Below are positions 34,301 to 50,410 of a stretch of DNA of 64,000 nucleotides, in pieces. The translations under genes were made by a program, and so were the position numbers. Under the pieces are notes generated by a model. The model was not told where the DNA came from. It did no database searches and was given only the letters and a program-made list of their open reading frames with translations. The DNA comes from Trichosphaerium sp. ATCC 40318 (lineage: Eukaryota; Discosea; Flabellinia; Trichosidae). The stretch is from the NCBI GenBank assembly GCA_038496445.1, contig JALMLS010000005.1:1-64000 (forward strand), given 5' to 3'. Each line of letters opens with the position of its first letter. Position 1 is the stretch's first letter.

Positions 34301-36586
34301 TTGCTAATACACTATTCTGCATACCTATACAACCCAAGGATATCATCTTCACTAAAACCCAAGGCAACAAAGCCATCAGTTATTGCTTTGAAGTCTTGCG
34401 CATCCTTAGCCTACGAGTATTAGTTTACTACAAAAACTGGCTGGCCTGTACCTCTGTGTGACCTGAGCGAAGGTACTGATAGTTCCCTGCAGAAGATATA
34501 TTCCATTGATTCCTCTGTTCTTGGCTTGCACCAGCACACAACTAGGTTATGTGATAAGTACAAAATTACATGACCATTGTAGTCATACTTGATAAAATAT
34601 ATGGAAGCAGCGCTCATTTTGTTCTCGTCGTACTACCCTAAACTTTTCCAACATGTACGTCTTAATTTCTCCCCCAATAATATTATTCTTCTTGTCGAAC
34701 AGGAGCCTTGTGAATCGTCCAAAACGAGAAGAGTTATTGTTATGTAATGTCTTAGCATTACCAAATGCTATAAAATTTTAACAAAACATTGTTACAATAG
34801 TACTACGCACCTTCTATTACAGCGAGACCACTCAATAATTTCTTTGTTATTGATGCATCCTGACTTGCAAAGCCAGTCAAGAAGTGTATTATATGCTTTC
34901 CTACAATTGCTAGACCTGGTTGAGGTGTAAGAAATCATAAAAATATACTCATAAACCCTACCAGAGCCAGCTTCACCACTCACTAAAATTGATTGATCCC
35001 GATCTATTGAACAATCAGCACTATAGAGACAGAACGAATAGACGTACTAGATACCCTCATTTTCCAATATGCGAATGAGGCTATATCATACACGTGTGGA
35101 GGTAAGCCGGGTTTATAAGGAACATATTTACGCTGCTCTTCTTCGTTATGTTGTTCAGAATCAGAAAAAGGATTAAGAGCTTAATGCAGGATGTCAATTA
35201 TCAATTATTCTTGAATTAACTTGTAGCTTACCAACAAGGACAGGTCCAATATACGTATAATTATTTGATTGGTTGTATCGGCTCCTCAATTGATGAAGAA
35301 TTCCTGGTTCATGCTAGAATTCCAAATGTTAGAGAATTCACAAAATCAGGCTGCCTTTTTCGGGTACGTACCAAAATTGGTAGATTGATCAGATTATTGG
35401 CGTTTACAGTAGACATACGGTTGAATTTATATGCACGCGCTTTATCAACATTAAACGTTGTCCTAAGGAGCTTCCTTGAAGCTTCCGATACCTTCAAAAA
35501 AGCCGTAAAAACGTGAACTATGACCATGTAAACAAATAGCAATACCTTTCCAAATATTGTATCAGAATCCACTATCAACGTAGCCAACACTGTCAATAAT
35601 TCATCTGACTGAGAAGAATTATTTGTACAAAGCAAACAAGGCGCAAATAATTTTGTCATTATCTCCAACGCAGGCCCAGAGCTTTGTTCTTTACAATAAC
35701 GCCTTAACAATAGCGTTAGAAAACTATTTTGATCAAAGAAAAAAAGTACCGGCAAAATTCCAGTACACAATTTGAACAATGCAATTCATGCTTTGGTAGC
35801 GTTGAAATAATCACTTGTAACGCAGTGATAAGCTCTTCTCTATCGAGTTTGCCTAATAGGAAATTTGAGTTTGAAGAAAGTCCGTTCGGGTAATATCATG
35901 CGTACGGCTGCCAAGCGTTGTTAATTGTACAACGCAATCTGCTAGAAGCAATCGTGGCAAGCTTGCCAGAAAGTAAAAAACCAAAGCAATTACAACATTT
36001 GAGCTTGTTGACGGAGGAATCTCAAGTAAACCTTGGGTGTTGTATTTAGCGGCTTGATTATTTATTGAAATAGCAAATAGGGCCAAAGCATAAAATTAGT
36101 GACGTTACCTTCTTTGATGCCATCAACCAGCGCAACCACATCTTGTAGCGGTGCTGGTGGCGCGAAAAACAATTGCGAGTCTTGTAATGCTACTTATAGA
36201 TGAGTAAACATAGAATTGCTTGAGATGAGTTACCGTTGTTTGTTAGAAATGAAATTGCTCGTTGCAAAATGACTGGAACAACCACGTTATCACTCCGAGC
36301 CAATAAAGAGAGCGGTACTCCAAAAATCCCTTGTTTTGCAGGCTATACAAGTGTGAGGGTGTAATAATACGTATAAAACAAACAAGTCATTGTTTTATGT
36401 GTCTGCACAATATTCGCCTCTGAGGCCATGTGTGAACTCTAGTATCGTAGTTTGTACCTGTTTTGTCCGTAGTGTAACAGTTATCTCGCCGTTGTCTGAA
36501 AAAGATTCAATGTCTGCTAGAGCGTAACCATAGTTGGCCTGGACCCAAACGGGCTCGTTTTCAGTATTTATTTCCAGTTTGCTCAT
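28388..36586 (-). CDS. RhoGAP-myosin-filamin-PH multidomain protein (pseudo-myosin)
   Basis: Exons join in frame from ATG 36586 to TAA 28390-28388. Order: a short SH3-like strand region (VWVQANYGYA); a RhoGAP fold (36345-35550: GIFGVPLSLL, VPVILQRAISFL, SLPRLLLADCV, KLFAPCLL); a myosin motor (about 35460-32560: INLPILHEPGILHQLRSRYN, YTYIGPVLVALNPF, NNNSSRFGRF, NYANEKLQ, HYVRCIKPNN). Then an acidic repeat and basic SPRK tail (32520-31050), one filamin-type repeat (30930-30560), a PH domain (about 29990-29550) and a disordered basic C-terminus. The GAP arginine finger is replaced (SQLFFAPP). The P-loop reads GEAGSGGL and switch II reads NINGFE, so both enzymes look inactive. The likely role is an actin-binding scaffold at PI-lipid membranes. 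It could be more than one gene if a junction is misread, but the GAP-motor join is in one exon. Confidence 0.75.
31960..32350 (-). repeat. Imperfect acidic protein repeat in the pseudo-myosin tail
   Basis: The tail exon encodes repeated blocks containing VDTDATEDI, KPVTEVLVDTDADTY, AEVIDKAKP and variants, about three degenerate copies of roughly 45-50 codons. The composition is Asp/Glu/Ser/Thr-rich and presumably disordered. It is followed by a basic stretch with several SPRK units (about 31820-31930). Confidence 0.65.
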
Positions 36587-36745
36587 TTTGCAGCAAAGTT
36601 GTCAAATCCCTGCTGTTATACATGTATATCATGTAAATCTTTTGCTGTCAGCCGTTGCTGTATTTTCTTTTATTGTAAAAGTCAAGCGCGATGAATTATG
36701 CTTCTTGCGGTAAATATTTTCTGCTTTTACAACGTACTACTTACA

Positions 36746-39012
36746 ATGGCGTTTCGCCTTGCTAGGCGCTTGCAATGTGCGTCCAATACGTTACGCACTA
36801 TGCACGTAAACAAAATAAGAAAGACGAAGAGTAAGATTCCTTTGTTCATTTTGAGTTACTAATAAAACGCTAGGGGCGATATCGCAATGGACAGTTCCTG
36901 ACGGCGCTAAAACTGATTTAAAACTGTACAATTCGCTCTGTCCTGGAGAAAAAGCGCGTATATAACGTACAGAATCATAATAACGCCTAAAAGGTGCCGC
37001 TTGTACTTATTGACGCCAAACGTCTTAAATGGTACTCATGCGGTCCAACAGTTTACGATCATTCACACGTTGGACACGCTCGGTACAGTGTTGCTAAAAA
37101 AAACCGTGAAATCATCCATTCTAATTCAAAAGTAGAACATACGTAACCATAGACATCATACAGCGTATACTACATAGTTTCTTCAATATTTCGGTTGAGC
37201 ACGTGATGGGCATTACTGACAGTGCGTCTTACTAAACTCACACTAAGACCCACTATATTTAGTTGATGACAAGATTATAACAAGGGCCAAGGAGGCCAAA
37301 CAACCTGTTAGGGATATTGCACGTAAATTTGAGAGCGAGTACTGGAATGATCTCAAAGACTTGAATGTATGCAACAACTTATGCCACAATACCGAAAAAA
37401 AGCTTATTATTTTTACTGTCCTTTAGGTTTCAGCTCCTAATGTATCGTGCCGTGTTACCGACCACTTAGATGAGATAGTCGACTTTATAGAACGTATAAA
37501 GGAGAAGGGCTTAGCCTACGAAAGCAACGGATCAGTCTACTTTGACAATGGAAAGTTTGGAACCCGTGCTAGTCCATTGGAGCACTTTGGTGGTACAGGA
37601 GATGATCCTTTGCCAGGTAAAATATATCATTTGCAACTAGAATCACCCTTACGCTCTTTCAGTCACTGGAAGCGAAAAAAAAGACCCAAAGGACTTTGTA
37701 CTTTGGAAAGCTGATAAGAAGGATGGTTCTATTGTATTTCCTTCACGGTATGGCCCTGGTAGACCTGGATGGCATATTGAATGCTCAGCAATGTCTTCTT
37801 TGTATTTTGGAGACCAATTTGATATTCACGCAGGCACGTGAAGTATAATGAGCAACGCAAGTGATCAAAAAACAAAAGCAGTTGTAGAGTTGTTTGATTG
37901 TTTTCATAACACATGCCATAGGTGGGTTAGATCTTGCATTTCCTCATCACCACAATGAAATAGCTCAATCTGATGCTTGTTTTGGTCATGGTCACGGAAA
38001 TGATAGGAACTGGGTTAATTACTTTGTTCATGTTGGTCCTTTAACAATAAAGGGACACAAAATGTCAAAATCACTAAAAAACTTTATAACAATACAGGCA
38101 CGAGTAGTATTAATCCAATACGTACTTATATTTATGGGTTATTAGGAACTACTTAAAACATATACAGCAGATGATTTTAGAATGTTCTGTTTGGCAACGA
38201 GTTACAACATGCCTGTAGAATACACAAATGACAACTTGGATTACGCACAAAATCTTAATAGAAAGTTTGCAGATTTCTTTGATCTTGTGGCACATCACAC
38301 AAAGAATCAAGATCATCTCGACACCAAGTGGACAGAGGTAGAATTCTCGCTGTCGAGACTGTAAGTAGTGTAGCACCCTCGGAACAACAGTTTTCTAAGT
38401 GTTTATGTATAGGTTAAGCGAGACTCAGTCGAAGACTCATGACTTCTTGTTGGATTGTTTTAATACATCCGAAGCGTTAAAACAATTACAAGAGCTTGTA
38501 AGCCAGACAAACAAATACTTACTTAGTGAAATGCCAAAATCAGTAATGCTACTAAACAACATTACTTCTTATATTATAAAAATACTTAAGTGCTTTGGAC
38601 TGTCAATTACACAGTACGCAGGCTTTTCTAGCTTTTTTTCGAAGGTGGTAATGTTGTACTAACATAGTCTCAAAGGCAAACAAAGTCCGGCCAAGGATCC
38701 ACATCTGCTTCTGACGCTGATGTCGTGGATTGTGTCGTAAAAGTACTACAGTTCATTTTATTATTGATTTATTAACCAGCGCATTAGTTCCGTGCCAAAG
38801 TGCGTAAGACTGCTATCACAACCCCAAAAGGAAGTATTGAAAAGGATGTCAAAAAAACAATTTTAGTAGAATGCGACACAATTAGAGATCAATTAGCTCA
38901 ACACGGCTACTTCTTGAAGGTAAACACCGCTAACATGTTTCTTCTAACTATTAAATAGGACACAAAGGAGCACGACACAATAGTGTCGAGAGAACCGCTT
39001 AATAAAAAATAA
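36746..39012 (+). CDS. CARS: Cysteinyl-tRNA synthetase
   Basis: A class I synthetase. It shows the HIGH-type motif in [15 protein letters not shown], zinc-ligand regions GWHIECSAM and HHHNE, the [10 protein letters not shown] signature, [17 protein letters not shown] with the KMSKS loop, and a DALR-like C-terminal helical region; it ends TAA 39010-39012. It charges tRNA-Cys with cysteine. The first 27 or so residues ([14 protein letters not shown]...) are rich in Arg and lack acidic residues, like a mitochondrial presequence. An internal Met ([10 protein letters not shown]) could start a cytosolic form. The second-to-third exon join near 36960 is unresolved by one or two bases. The start is divergent from the pseudo-myosin gene across about 160 bp. 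Confidence 0.92.
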
Positions 39013-39078
39013 TACATAAAAAAAAAAGTGCTGGAATAAATAACAGTTTTATTCAAAAGAGTATTGATTTCTGCCTTC

Positions 39079-40576
39079 CTAGCTATCGCTGCTGCTACTA
39101 CTACTCTCTACTTTTTGGCGTGTCTTCCTACCCTTTTTTCTTGGAGACTTTTGAACACCCTGTCGTATACAAGTAAGCATTCAGAAAATATAACAAGAAA
39201 ACATTCGGCTTTTTTTGGTTTGTACCTTTTCAATGTCGAACACGTCATCGTCTTCGTCCTCTTCCTCATCATCACCCATTAGTGAAGGTAAAACTGCACT
39301 TGCCATTTCTTAAGTATAGGTAAGCATTAAGTCGAACAATCAAGCAATGTACGTACTCTTAAAGGTAGGCATAAGTTCAATTGGTAGCGGGAATATTATT
39401 GTCGAATTTTTCTCAGCTGAAATAGTATTCAATGTCTGTAGGTATCTCAACTGTAATGCTCCTGGAGATGTAGCCATCATCCTAGATGCTTGAGCAAGAG
39501 ATTTAGCAGCGCGAAATTCTCCCTTAGAAGCAATGACCTACGAAGACATAAATTCACTGAAGCAGTCAAAAATAAAGAAAGGTTACCTTTGCGTTTGCTT
39601 CTCTTGCTGCTTCTGCTTCTGCTGCCATTGCCCTTTGAAGAGATACAGGCAAGGTAATATCCTTTATCTCTACACGGTTAACCTTAACACCCCAAGGGTC
39701 TATAACTTGTTAGATGTGAAACAAGTTTACAAGGACTTGCCAGTTGCAGAATCTAGTTGGTTTTGTAGTTCATGACTGATTTTATCTCTGTTAGAAAGAA
39801 CTTGTTGTAGATCCTTTCCACCGATGACACTTCGTAAGGTTGTCTACAGATAAAGATTAGAACTGTAAGTAGAGTGCGTAGCCTAACCTGAGATAACAAT
39901 CGCGTGGCCGAACTGTAATCCTCTACGTTCATAGTTGCCTAGTTGAGGTTAGTTCCTCTTTATGCCTCTGGTCTTACCTTTATTGGGTCAAAAACTTGGA
40001 AATAAACGACTGCATTTACTTTTACAGTAACAGAGTCCTTCGTTAACACTTCTTGAGAAGGTACATCGAATGTCTATCAAAAATCAGTCAAAATCACAAT
40101 ATTTTCTGTACGTACTGTGACACGTAAATCTACAATAGTGATGTCGTCTGTGCATGGCAACACGCAAAAAAGGCCTGGTATAAAATAAATAAATTTAAAA
40201 CACTAAGAATATGTACCAGGGCCTTTAGGTCCACCTGATATCATCCCTAGTCGTAGTATCACCGCCCTAATCAAGTTTAGCGCCGATACGCAAAAAGCGG
40301 TTATTCTTGTTTTACTCACCTCGCGTAATGAGCCACAATCTTTAAACTGCAGCACAAGGCGCATGGGAAAAACAAAGCCCACAATATGTACGAAAATATG
40401 ATCAAAACGATTCCACAACCACCTAAACGCGTATATTAGTGCGTAACAAGCGTTATTCTTCCTGTACCTGGTTTACCGCCACGAGCAGGCAAGTCCATAA
40501 CATTATTTTGATCATTGTCACCGTCACGGTCACGGTTTGTAGAGTTTATACCAACTAGTTCTTCCTCGTTAGACAT
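39079..40576 (-). CDS. Stomatin / SPFH (band 7) membrane protein
   Basis: ATG 40576 opens a hydrophilic N-terminus, then one hydrophobic hairpin segment ([21 protein letters not shown]), then the SPFH domain: [98 protein letters not shown], and the oligomerisation/cholesterol segment [15 protein letters not shown]. Stomatins scaffold membrane microdomains and regulate ion channels. After the usual end there is an extra tail: an acidic run ([11 protein letters not shown]) then a basic and serine-rich stretch ([12 protein letters not shown]), ending TAG 39081-39079. About nine exons. It is tail to tail with cysteinyl-tRNA synthetase, with 66 bp between the stops. Confidence 0.92.
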
Positions 40577-41306
40577 GCTTTCTTGACAAGTAACCTTTTC
40601 GGGTTTTAAAAGTAGACAACGACTTGGGTTCTTTCAAAGTCTGCCCGATATGTTGGCCCGAATAAAATAACACGCTCTAAACTTATAGATAGCTGTTGTA
40701 GAAATTAATTAAGTTGCCCCTTTTACGTTTGGGCTTTCAAAGAAACTAGTTTGATACAACTTTACTTTGGCTATGCGTGGTTATAACACTATACGTTTGT
40801 TTGTATTTCATGAGACCCACGGGGGAAAGATTCTACGGCAGCGTCCTGGTCACATGTGTTTTTCATGTATTTATCACGTGTAGTTAACACGTTTTGAATG
40901 ACGGTGATACAAACAACATGGGTTTACTAAGTTAGCGGTATATAGCCGTAGCTCGTATCCTCTTGCTACGTACTACGATCCGAACGCCAAAGGATCCGAG
41001 ACGATCTTATTTTACGAGAAATTGCAAGTATTCTTGGACTTGGTACCAAGTCAGTGCACTGAAGATTGAATGGTTAATCCAAACCCAATTTGTTACTGTT
41101 TAATTGTTTGTAGTACTAAATAAACGTCTTACTTACAGCACAATCTCCTACATAACAAGCAAAGATAACTTGGAGAAATTCTATTTACAAAACAAAGCAC
41201 TTAAAGTACTGAAGGGAGAGATTCAACAGTATTAATTGCAGTATATGATCTGGACGCCAGTCGACTTGCTGAACCCCACCAAAGAGCAGGCCATACCTTT
41301 GGATTA
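40577..41306. other. Intergenic region between stomatin and SLC19-like genes
   Basis: About 730 bases. It contains the stomatin upstream region and the 3' flank of the transporter gene. No long frame, tRNA or obvious repeat is visible. Confidence 0.5.
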
Positions 41307-42909
41307 TTAGAAAGAATTATAGGATAGAGACCATACAAGGAATAACCCAGCGAAACCGAAAGTAAGGGCAGCGAACATCTGAACGCTTCCAAAAGCCAAA
41401 AATGTAACATAAATATCCCATTTCATTTGAGTTACAACCAATTGTACAATCATTTGAAAGCACACCGATACAAATGTATTGAGACAAAAAACAGTAGCAA
41501 AAATGTCAGTTGACATACTACAAACCTTTGTCAGAACGAACAACAAAAATAAAAAAAAAACAATACCTTTTCGCTATGTTGGCATAACACACAGCAATCA
41601 TAAACTCCATTATACCAATGAAAACTGCATAACTAGCGTATGAACATGCTAGGTCACGGTTGAAATAATTAAAACCAGCGGCAGCACCAGTGACTACAGT
41701 ACACAAAATAACAACAAGTACGCCATATGACTTGGTCTGTTAAAATAGAGCAATCAGTTCTTAACTCCGTCTCGTACAATCGTACCATAAAATTTTCTAC
41801 TAAGGGTATAGCTGGTAATATAGCACCAGCAGCTCCCATTAAACGAGCAGCACCAACGATAAAACCGTTATAGTTAACAGAAGGATCTAATTCTTTCCAA
41901 ACATTGCTGGAAATGATATCAGACAATGTTGTTTCGAACACAAGGTACCTCATATAGTTCGCTACCAAGTCATAGACTGAGTATCCAAAAATAAACCACA
42001 CAGTCCATCCTATAACTATCCTTGAAGAATATGCTTTCTTGATATCAATGAGGTAGTTCTTCAGTAATAAGCACGAAGTAACGAATGGACGATCTTATTA
42101 CCTTGCTTAAAATGAACCGTCCCTTATCAGTGGAGGGGAAAAAAATCGAAAATACAGCGGCCACGCACTCACTAGCCATTGAAATATAGAAAAGATACAC
42201 CAACGGCGTATTTTGAGATACGAGAATCTGACCTGAAAATACAATGAACTTACTTGAAAAGTTGCAAAGGAAAGTACTTACCCAAAAAAGAAGCAAATAC
42301 ATACCCCACGAGTGCTTTAAGAAAAATCAACTTTTACAAGTCAAACACTGTAATATATGCGTACACGCAGCTCTCAAATAACTCGTCTATAAATTTTTCA
42401 TAAGAAAGTAGCTTTTTACAAAAAAATCACGTGCCACTTTTTGATAGTTGGATTTTTGTGTGAGATTGAACATATAAGTATAAAATATAACTTCAGAGGC
42501 ACTTGCAACACCAAATATGACTTGCATGAGTTGCATAGCAAGTAATGAAGTACCCCATATTAACATTGCCCTAGTAGCTACTCTAGCAATAGAACCTAGT
42601 ATCTGTACTTCACGTTAGTAAAGCAGTAAGATGTAAAAAGTGTTTTGTGAAAATATGATCTTCAAAACTCCTAAATTTATGGTAACTAAAATCAAATCAT
42701 CTCCTGTTGTACGTGCCATTGATGGTTTGTATCTTGTTGCTTCGGCAAATAGCGCGATTAACAACAGGCTTAATTTACGTTAATACTGTAATTAGTGCAA
42801 ATACCATATTTGAAGGTATTAGAGCGTTTCCGCACCTCGGTAATAGCGAGTAGGTCCAATACGGAAAAATTCTATCGAAAACCTCCCAAGTGTCAGCATT
42901 TAATTTCAT
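41307..42909 (-). CDS. SLC19 (reduced folate/thiamine carrier) family transporter
   Basis: A multi-pass membrane protein in about nine or ten exons. Family-like segments include GVASASEVIFYTYMF after a hydrophobic helix, KSNYQKV, FASFLGQILVS, then a central hydrophilic break with GRFILSK, WTVWFIFGYSVYDLVANYMRYL, NGFIVGAARLMGAAGAILPAI, and near the end VFCLNTFVSVCFQMIVQLVV. The order and the late FGLNTF-like motif match SLC19 carriers, which import thiamine or folates across the plasma membrane. ATG 42909, TAA 41309-41307. The N-terminal exon (MKLNADTWEVFDRIFPYW) is more divergent and its join to the next exon near 42780 is approximate. Confidence 0.75.
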
Positions 42910-43363
42910 AGTTTGTTTTTCGTGCGTACAACAGTATTATTGAAATGTTTAACGTCCGTCAAGTATGGAACTATATTTGCCTGGCTTGAATAAGCTAATA
43001 GATAATAACTACGCCTCTAGTACCTCTGAGGGCTTAAATTGCGCCTATTGATGTTAGTCTGTAAAGAATTGAACAAACAACGCACGAAAAAGCCATAGGA
43101 GCAAAAGAGAAGTATGGGCCAACGTAATGAACTAAAAAAATTGCTTCTACGCCCATTTCGAACATTTCCAACAGACAGCGGATTCTCAAGCCGCTAATAA
43201 ATTATGAGGCTAGAACAATATCAACAAATTAGTACATGAGTGTCAGGTGTCATTTCATTGCTTTACACAGTTAACGTCTATATAAATGGTTTTGACTTAG
43301 TGACATTTCAAAGTCAATTTCTTAAAGTGGCAGAATTTACAGGTTTATTTATTCTTTTGGTTC
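42910..43363. other. Intergenic region between SLC19-like and kinase-arrestin genes
   Basis: About 450 bases with short frames only. It lies upstream of the transporter and downstream of the kinase-arrestin gene. No RNA gene or repeat is visible. Confidence 0.5.
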
Positions 43364-47900
<4,537 letters not shown>

Positions 47901-48198
47901 AGCCGTAGCTCAGCTCTTTTCTGAGACTTTGAACTAAGAGACGGCTGAGGATGCCAATAAAGTGTAAAGCAGTTAAGTTTTAGTCAACAACAGATACGAA
48001 ATTTTCAACAAATGTCACGTGTAGTTCCAATACTTGCATTTTAAGATTGTTGCATTTCTTTTTATGGTACACTTTAAAAAACATACTAGCGCTATACTAG
48101 TCAGTTGCTTCTTTCTATCGCTAGAGAGGAATACGTAAGCTCATCAGCGCAAAGAAGCAGGTGATATCGTTAGACTTGTTCGCCTTTCTGTAAGAAAA
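47901..48198. other. Intergenic region between kinase-arrestin and RRP43 genes
   Basis: About 300 bases between the kinase start and the RRP43 stop. Nothing recognisable. Confidence 0.45.
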
Positions 48199-49236
48199 TC
48201 ATTCTTGCATGGCGTTTTCTGCTTGTTTAACGAGTTCCACCATATTCACTACGTTCTCTGTGGCCATCTTAAAACACTCATCCATGTCTTCATCACTTAC
48301 AATAGCGCCATGATTGCATACATTATTAATATGTCCCTTGGCGTTTACAATTATTGTTAAGCTTCCTGATCCCAAATTTTCTTCTTCAGCAGTTGGATCT
48401 CTGAGTAGAAATCTATGATTGTTAGTAAAAAAGAAACCGTGCCAAAACATACTCATCTAGTTTTATAAATGTTGATGCTAACCATGCCTGAGATACATCA
48501 AGCTTATTAGGCCGCTCCTCTGACGCGACGATTTGACCCAAGTCATTTGTTGACAAGTTTGGCAGTCGAACTAGTATAGAAATCAGTAAATGACATGTCT
48601 ATAGTAAGAAGTCTAGTACCATTTCTCAAGGCAGCGAACAACGCAATAGTTGCCGCATCGGTAATATTTCCGTCGTAATTTACGCAATAGACATCAACAT
48701 GGAGGTACCAACTAACGTTGTCTCCCTTTCTGTTAACCTGCAAATCAGATTTTGAAACAATACGATTTCTAAGTCACAGCGTATTAGGTTTAGTAGGCTG
48801 GAACTGATTTCAACGCACGCGATTGTAGTGAGCATATTGGCAAGGAGCGAGCCCTCATCTGGTGGCGCTCTGAATTGTCTCCACTTTTGTGAGCATAAAG
48901 ATGGCAAGACAACGTTTACAGCTTGATGACAATCAGAAAAAAGAATAACACTTATTTGTACCAATCACGCTGTCATCTTTTTCGCTTACAGGACCGACCT
49001 CGGCCTGAATACCGCACACAAAAGAAGTATTACCCATTTTGACAAACGCAGAGCCATGTGTTGAAGAAATTGATCCTAAAACCATTTAATAACCGTGTAC
49101 ACGCGTAATTTAACGTCATACCCACTGAAACTATGGTTTGGCGAGGTTTATTTAATAAACGACCATCTGGACGTACACTATGCACTAAAAACTTTTTGTA
49201 GAACTCTGATGGGTATATTTTTCTAAAAGCTTCCAT
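48199..49236 (-). CDS. RRP43: Exosome subunit RRP43 (EXOSC8), RNase PH fold
   Basis: Reading from MEAFRKIYPSEFYKKF: HSVRPDGRLLNKPRQTIVSVG, SISSTHGSAFVKMGNTSFVCGIQAEV, LPSLCSQKWR with PPDEGSLLA, WYLHVDVYCVNYDGNITDAATIALFAALRN, VRLP, SQAWLASTF, and GSGSLTIIVNAKGHI. This is the order of RRP43/EXOSC8, a catalytically silent RNase-PH-like subunit of the exosome ring that degrades and processes RNA from the 3' end. It ends ENAMQE at TGA 48201-48199. The start is tentative: the open frame extends upstream to about 49365 without ATG, and another small exon could exist there. Confidence 0.85.
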
Positions 49237-49477
49237 TGCTTTGGCAGTTTTTTGTTCCTCACCAATTCTTAATCGGCGGTTAAGGCACAATGTTGAACAG
49301 TTTGACACCTCAAATGTACTCTGACACTCAATGGCCTCTAAAAGAGGTGCAACTGCACCGCGCACAAAAACAGCAACGCATACAAAGAATAACTAGTGGA
49401 ATATCTCCTCATAGACGCAAGTATTTCGTATATAAACTTTGAGGACTGTATTGTACAAGAAAAATGGGGTATGTACT
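49237..49477. other. Short gap upstream of RRP43 and downstream of RPL34
   Basis: This gap holds the RRP43 promoter side, or a missed first RRP43 exon (an ATG occurs near 49415), and the RPL34 3' flank. No other feature. Confidence 0.35.
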
Positions 49478-50196
49478 TTATTGAGTTTCCTCAACAGGTT
49501 GTGCTGTGTCATCGTCCATAGCGCCGGCAACATCTATATCTTGTTTACCACCACGGCGCATGATCTGTTTAACAAGTTTTTGTTCTTCCAAGAGGAAAGA
49601 GCGAAGGATCCTGCAACAAAATACGTAAGCATTTGTGTCAAACGCGGGAATTGCAATCAGAAAATCCATAACGAATGCAAAAAAAACGTACTTGTCTTTG
49701 ACGCAGTTTGCGCATACGCTTCCTCCGTATCTTCGGCTAACTGTACGGGCGTGTTTTGGAAGTTTTCGTAGTTTGGTGGCCCTCAGTCTAGGAACCTAAC
49801 GAAAACATCAATTAGGTGCTCGAGAGTGGCCAATATCATTAAAATTGTGCATAATAGAGTATAATTGTTAAATGCCACCACCAATTACGTACGCCATTGA
49901 TTTTACCATGGCATACACCGCAACTTGCTTGTTTAACGCGTTTTACGACACGATGATACTTTTTACGACCACCTAAAAAAGATGAGCAAAGATCCTGTTT
50001 TCTTCGTCAAATCGACATGCCTGGAGTTTTAACACTAATTTATCGGTTAGAGCGGTAAAAAACAGTGAGAAAAAAGGCAAATGAGCATTTGGGAAAAAAG
50101 TATTAACAAACGAGCTTATGAGACGTACAGTTTCCTCTTGTTTCCTCTGGTTTTGTAACTGTTACCGAGAATAGTTAAACGCTTGTCGAGACCCAT
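49478..50196 (-). CDS. RPL34: 60S ribosomal protein L34e
   Basis: ATG 50196 opens MGLDKRLTILGNSYKTRGNKRKL. After introns come KTPGGRKKYHRVVKRVKQASCGVCHGK, LRATKLRKL with the RAVQLAEDTEEAYA segment, and RSFLLEEQKLVKQIMRR. This is the eL34 order, including the CGVC zinc-type pair; the second CxxC pair is missing, as in many eukaryotes. An extra acidic tail (DIDVAGAMDDDTAQPVEETQ) follows, ending TAA 49480-49478. Restoring TPGGR requires an intron with a GC donor (GCATGT) ending in AG at about 50029-49978. Four exons. Confidence 0.88.
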
Positions 50197-50410
50197 TGCG
50201 ATGCAAAAATACCTAAATAAGTTCGACTTAAGGATGTTTACTAAGCTTGACATTACTTGTTTTTCACCCTAACAATATTTAAACAAACAACGTTAGGACC
50301 CAAAAACTAAAAAAAACAACATAGCTATTCGACGCTTGTTTATTTTATAACCCGTATTTTCAAAAAAAAAGGCTCAAGTACAACAACGAAGTGAAGTTTG
50401 TTCGATCATT

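Noticed and set aside
28388-36586. Splitting the locus into separate GAP, myosin and filamin-PH genes
   Set aside because: The exon boundaries I checked closely join in frame, and the GAP end and motor start share one exon; no internal start or terminal region stands out.
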